This document shows positions 14,360 through 15,467 of a DNA stretch of 15,467 bases, one piece after another. A model generated the notes under the pieces. It was not told where the DNA came from. It saw nothing but the letters and a program-made list of their open reading frames with translations, and did not search any database. A program made the translations under genes and the position numbers. This DNA comes from an uncultured Christensenellaceae bacterium. Its GTDB lineage: Bacteria; Bacillota; Clostridia; Christensenellales; UBA3700. The stretch lies in the NCBI GenBank assembly GCA_910588545.1, contig CAJUOU010000010.1, forward strand, positions 1 through 15,467, written 5' to 3'. How positions within the stretch are numbered: the first letter of the stretch is position 1; every line of letters starts with the position of its first letter.

Positions 14360-14944
14360 CTAAATAAATCCGTAACTATTTTTTAATGTGTCGTAAAATA
14401 AATTTATATGAGGAGGAAAATAAGTGAAAATAATAAGAAATAACATTGTAATAAACGCGATTATGGCATAAAGATAATAAAATTTCGAGGCATAATTGTT
14501 TGCTATAATTTTATAACTCGCGATATTCATTGCAATAATTACCAATACTGCGATTGAAATATCTACAGCAACAAAGTTTTTTCCTATTATACCTGAATAA
14601 GTATAAAATAAGGTTATCATAATAGGAATACATAAAATAAGAGGTAAGCTTTTTGCTGTCAAAAATACTTTGATATTAGGCTTTAAAATAAAATATTCTA
14701 TTAGGCTAAATATTAAAAAAGGATAAAAAATTATTTTCCCGTGCTCCCAAACACTTTCATTAGTTGCAAAAAGCCAAGCAATGGCAGGTGTTTTTCTTAG
14801 CCATTCAAAAGCAAAATGAAAAACAAAGGACATAACAATACAAAATATTAAGCCGATTGTTGAACATATTAAAGCTTTTTTAGTAGACACAAAAGCAAGT
14901 AAGCGAGGGATTTTATTTTGTCCGATATTTTTAAATTTATTCAT
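14360..14944 (-). CDS. DUF6512-like membrane protein
   Basis: The 194-residue protein has about six hydrophobic segments. It carries the pattern ATNESVWEHGKIIFYP (about residues 61-76) and a C-terminal PPHINLFYDTLKNSYG, which I recognise as hallmarks of the DUF6512 family of Firmicutes membrane proteins. Their function is not known. The N-terminus (MNKFKNIGQNKIPR) is basic and should be cytoplasmic. AAGGA lies about ten bases before the start. The gene overlaps the upstream minus-strand reading frame by eight bases, so the two are likely co-translated. It ends at the bidirectional terminator shared with the surface protein. The family name is from memory of motifs and has not been searched. 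Confidence 0.8.
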   Translation of the reverse strand: MNKFKNIGQNKIPRLLAFVSTKKALICSTIGLIFCIVMSFVFHFAFEWLRKTPAIAWLFATNESVWEHGKIIFYPFLIFSLIEYFILKPNIKVFLTAKSLPLILCIPIMITLFYTYSGIIGKNFVAVDISIAVLVIIAMNIASYKIIANNYASKFYYLYAIIAFITMLFLIIFTYFPPHINLFYDTLKNSYGFI

Positions 14945-15155
14945 TATTTCTATTATCCTTAATTTTAATGTTTATTTTGCTTGCAAGCTCAAAATACTCT
15001 TGCCATCTATGCTCACGTATTGGGTAGTTACCGCTGTCTGTCGCAATTACCAAGCAAGGGGAAATGTTGTTGTAACTGTTAACAAGTATCATTTGTACAG
15101 TAGTTGATTGGTTTATTTTCTTTTTTACGTTAGAGTGATAGTTAAAGTATGACAT
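14937..15155 (-). CDS. Small hypothetical protein (72 residues)
   Basis: I do not recognise this protein. It is polar, with no membrane segment or signal peptide. The C-terminal half contains ATDSGNYPIREHRWQEYFELA, which has the look of a conserved core (PIREHRW), while the N-terminus is basic (NVKKKINQS). The end overlaps the start of the DUF6512-like gene by eight bases on the same strand, which supports it being a real gene. The ribosome site is weak (AGCGGT about seven bases before the ATG). It may be a soluble partner of the membrane protein, but that rests only on context. Confidence 0.65.
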   Translation of the reverse strand: MSYFNYHSNVKKKINQSTTVQMILVNSYNNISPCLVIATDSGNYPIREHRWQEYFELASKINIKIKDNRNNE

Positions 15156-15218
15156 AGTAACCGCTTTTTAATATATTTATAACAATTATAAACAAAATTG
15201 TAAATTTATATTCGCAAA

Positions 15219-15296
15219 ATATCAATCGCAATATTAATATATTGATATGTATAGGTAATTAAACTGCAAAATTAAAAATTTTAAAAAAATTACCTA
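15219..15296. repeat. Two inverted repeats in the gap before the tRNA
   Basis: ATATCAAT (15219-15226) and ATTGATAT (15241-15248) form a dyad with a 14-base spacer. TAGGTAATT (15252-15260) and AATTACCTA (15288-15296) form a second dyad with a 27-base spacer. They lie in the 192-base divergent gap between the 72-residue gene and the tRNA. They could be operators for the minus-strand pair, but AT-rich chance matches are possible. Confidence 0.3.
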
Positions 15297-15304
15297 AAAA
15301 AGTG

Positions 15305-15333
15305 TTGATTTTTTAAAAGTAATATGCTATTAT
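15305..15333 (+). promoter_or_regulatory. Promoter for tRNA-Leu
   Basis: TTGATT (15305-15310), a 17-base spacer and TATTAT (15328-15333) with an extended TGC (15325-15327). The start of transcription would be near 15340, eight bases before the tRNA. Confidence 0.7.
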
Positions 15334-15347
15334 ATATAAGAAATCAA

Positions 15348-15433
15348 GCCGAAGTGGTGGAATGGCAGACGCGCTGGACTCAAAATCCAGTGAGGGCGAC
15401 CTCGTGCGGGTTCAAGTCCCGCCTTCGGCACCA
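15348..15433 (+). tRNA. tRNA-Leu (anticodon CAA)
   Basis: The acceptor arms GCCGAAG (15348-15354) and CTTCGGC (15423-15429) pair fully, followed by discriminator A and an encoded CCA (15431-15433). The anticodon arm CTGGA-CTCAAAA-TCCAG gives anticodon CAA, which reads UUG. The long variable arm (TGAGGGCGACCTCGT) is the class II form expected of tRNA-Leu, and the T arm GCGGG-TTCAAGT-CCCGC is intact. It is a single tRNA with its own promoter and terminator; no integrated element is visible on its 3' side within the window. Confidence 0.97.
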
Positions 15434-15437
15434 CCAA

Positions 15438-15467
15438 ATGACCTAAGTAAAAAAACTTAGGTCATAT
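15438..15467 (+). terminator. Terminator after tRNA-Leu (cut by window edge)
   Basis: ATGACCTAAGT (15438-15448) pairs with ACTTAGGTCAT (15455-15465) around an A6 loop, five bases after the tRNA. The expected T run would lie beyond the window. Confidence 0.75.

Noticed and set aside
15438..15467. Attachment site (att) of an integrated element after tRNA-Leu
   Set aside because: The sequence is a normal terminator hairpin and no integrase or repeated tRNA end is present in the window.

Overview
The window looks like chromosomal DNA from an AT-rich, Gram-positive-type bacterium, most likely an uncultured member of the Clostridia (Bacillota). The evidence is a class III fructose-1,6-bisphosphatase (a Firmicutes-type enzyme), the division/lipoprotein order yggS-sepF-lspA-rluD-pyrR, strong AGGAGG-like ribosome binding sites, lipoprotein signal peptides and A/T-ending codons. 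The assignment below class level is inference. There is no phage, transposase, CRISPR array or rRNA.

Layout. Positions 151-5037 hold holA (DNA polymerase III delta), a small polytopic membrane protein, an M28 peptidase-like lipoprotein with an apparently degraded metal site and a second C-terminal membrane anchor, and fbp. After a 264-base gap with a good promoter and nested palindromes, 5302-8694 is a tightly packed housekeeping run: yggS (PLP homeostasis), sepF (FtsZ anchor, with an unusual disordered N-terminus), lspA (lipoprotein signal peptidase), an RluA/RluD-family pseudouridine synthase and pyrR. Three of these genes overlap or are almost contiguous. A clear terminator ends the run.

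Positions 8770-14323 hold two surface proteins. The first is a GH29 alpha-L-fucosidase lipoprotein whose reading frame seems to begin at an ATA codon. The second is a 1147-residue, signal-peptide-bearing, MBG/DUF6273-like protein ending in a membrane helix and a charged cytoplasmic tail. The 457-base gap between them contains two terminators, a consensus promoter and two copies of a GTACAT...ATGTAC dyad, and may encode a small RNA. Beyond a bidirectional terminator, two overlapping minus-strand genes follow (a DUF6512-like membrane protein and a 72-residue unknown), then a tRNA-Leu(CAA) with its own promoter and terminator at the right edge.

Together the window joins core replication, division, lipoprotein-processing and nucleotide genes to a surface-glycan and adhesion module. 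LspA would process the two lipoproteins seen here. The points most worth a second look are the M28 pseudoenzyme-like protein, the ATA start, the atypical SepF, and the repeated dyad and leader elements around 10.6-10.85 kb. No complete new defence or mobile system is visible.
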